Assembly: GCA_020216625.1 (NCBI GenBank)
Contig: JAIUYB010000191.1
Coordinates: 1-5,492, forward strand
Direction: 5' to 3'
DNA from: Desulfarculus sp.
GTDB taxonomy: Bacteria > Desulfobacterota > Desulfarculia > Desulfarculales > Desulfarculaceae
DNA length: 5,492 nucleotides
The position numbers and the translations under genes are program-made. Numbering within the stretch: position 1 is the first letter of the stretch; each line of letters opens with the position of its first letter. Below are positions 4,824 through 5,492 of this stretch, piece by piece. The notes under the pieces are model-generated. The model searched no databases, was not told the DNA's origin, and worked only from the letters and a program-made list of their open reading frames with translations.

Positions 4824-5492
4824 AAAAGGGCGGGTTGATATTTTTCAGCGCGGCCTTCAGTTCAGCCTGGGTCAGGTCGTCCACCACCAGGGGTTGGCCC
4901 ACGCCAGCCAGGAGCACGAAGACCACCCGGCCGCCGGCGTTCTTCTTGTCGTTTTGCATCAGCTCCCAGGCCGTGGCCGCCTCGGGCCAGGCCAGCTTCT
5001 GGCGGATGAGCCCGGCGCAGGTGGCGCGGATGTCCTCGGCCAACTCGGCCGGGATCAGGCCCCGGGCTTCGGAGACGCGGGCGGCCACCATCATCCCGGC
5101 CGCCACCGCCTGGCCGTGGCTGACCCGGTAGCGGTTGTGGGTCTCCAGGGCGTGGCCGTAGGTGTGGCCCAGGTTAAGGATGCGCCGCCGGCCTTGTTCG
5201 CGAAAATCCTCGCCCACCACTTCGGCCTTGGCCCGGGCCGAGCGCCAGGCGGCTTGGGCCAGCAGCGGCAGGTCGCCGCCCAGCATGGCCGGCAGCTGAT
5301 CGTGAGTCAGGCCGGCCAGCTCGGGATCGGCCACCAGGCCGGTCTTGTAGGCCTCGGCCAGGCCCTCGGCGATCTGGGCCCGGGGCAGGCTGCCCAGGGC
5401 GCGCTGGTCCAGGATCACGCAAATCGGCGGGGCGAAGGTGCCCACCAGATTCTTGCCCGCCGGCAGGTTCACCGCCGTCTTGCCGCCGATGG
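4822..5492 (-). CDS. aroB: 3-Dehydroquinate synthase (5' end outside window)
   Basis: Converts DAHP to 3-dehydroquinate, using NAD+ and a divalent metal; the second pathway step. Only the C-terminal 222 residues are visible, and the reading frame is open to the right edge, so the GTG at 5472 is internal (Val), not a start. Numbering from the first full codon (Ile, 5490), the fragment begins IGGKTAVNLPAGKN (1-14). Predicted metal ligands are Glu46 (in GLAEAYK), His109 (in LNLGHTYGHALE, 105-116) and His125 (in SHGQAVAAGM). Lys4, Asn14, Lys49, Lys88, Arg102, Asn106 and His113 match by spacing the active-site residues of the Aspergillus AROM domain as I recall them, so the enzyme looks functional. 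HGQAVA replaces the commoner HGEAVA and FAPP the commoner F(H/Y)QP; neither is a recalled ligand position. The TAG stop overlaps AGGAGG, and aroC starts 58 nt on. Confidence 0.96.
   Translation of the reverse strand, partial: IGGKTAVNLPAGKNLVGTFAPPICVILDQRALGSLPRAQIAEGLAEAYKTGLVADPELAGLTHDQLPAMLGGDLPLLAQAAWRSARAKAEVVGEDFREQGRRRILNLGHTYGHALETHNRYRVSHGQAVAAGMMVAARVSEARGLIPAELAEDIRATCAGLIRQKLAWPEAATAWELMQNDKKNAGGRVVFVLLAGVGQPLVVDDLTQAELKAALKNINPPF

Noticed and set aside
3603..4838. 411-codon open frame on the plus strand opposite aroC
   Set aside because: It is antisense to a gene with all chorismate synthase motifs, is rich in Gly/His/Pro/Arg low-complexity sequence and matches no family. Long antisense frames are expected in GC-rich coding DNA.

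Overview
The window is a GC-rich chromosomal segment holding a compact set of aromatic amino-acid biosynthesis genes, all on the minus strand. In transcription order (right to left) they are aroB (5' end outside the window), aroC, aroQ, then an intergenic control region, then aroF, pheA and tyrA (3' end outside the window). The high GC, the class I-beta (Thermotoga-like) DAHP synthase, the fused chorismate mutase/prephenate dehydratase next to a separate TyrA, and the good Shine-Dalgarno sites suggest a high-GC Desulfobacterota/deltaproteobacterial bacterium. That placement is an inference; no rRNA or other taxonomic marker is present.

The right half (3161-5492) encodes three shikimate-pathway steps: dehydroquinate synthase, type II dehydroquinate dehydratase and chorismate synthase. 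The aroB-aroC gap holds a long stable hairpin lying between a perfect AGGAGG and the aroC start codon, which has no Shine-Dalgarno at the normal distance.

The 371-nt gap between aroQ and aroF (2790-3160) is the most interesting part. A sigma70-type promoter (TTGACA-17 nt-TTTAGT) lies just after the aroQ stop. About 30 nt past the likely start of transcription is a 39-codon leader ORF with its own Shine-Dalgarno site. It contains the run FFYFSFYYF, so eight of nine consecutive codons are Phe or Tyr. A chain of mutually exclusive RNA pairings follows, including an 11-bp perfect complement and a 15-bp perfect stem, and it ends in a textbook intrinsic terminator (GC-rich stem then UUUUUU) ahead of the aroF ribosome binding site. 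This is the architecture of a ribosome-mediated transcription attenuator sensing Phe and Tyr charging. Its order resembles the multi-hairpin his leader more than the four-segment trp leader.

The left part (1-2789) encodes the regulated unit: DAHP synthase (entry to the pathway), the P-protein PheA (chorismate to phenylpyruvate) and TyrA (prephenate to 4-hydroxyphenylpyruvate). The attenuator therefore controls pathway entry together with the two terminal branches that make the amino acids it reads. The DAHP synthase lacks most of the N-terminal regulatory domain known from Thermotoga, so attenuation may replace allosteric control at this step. PheA keeps an ACT domain with the ESRP motif.
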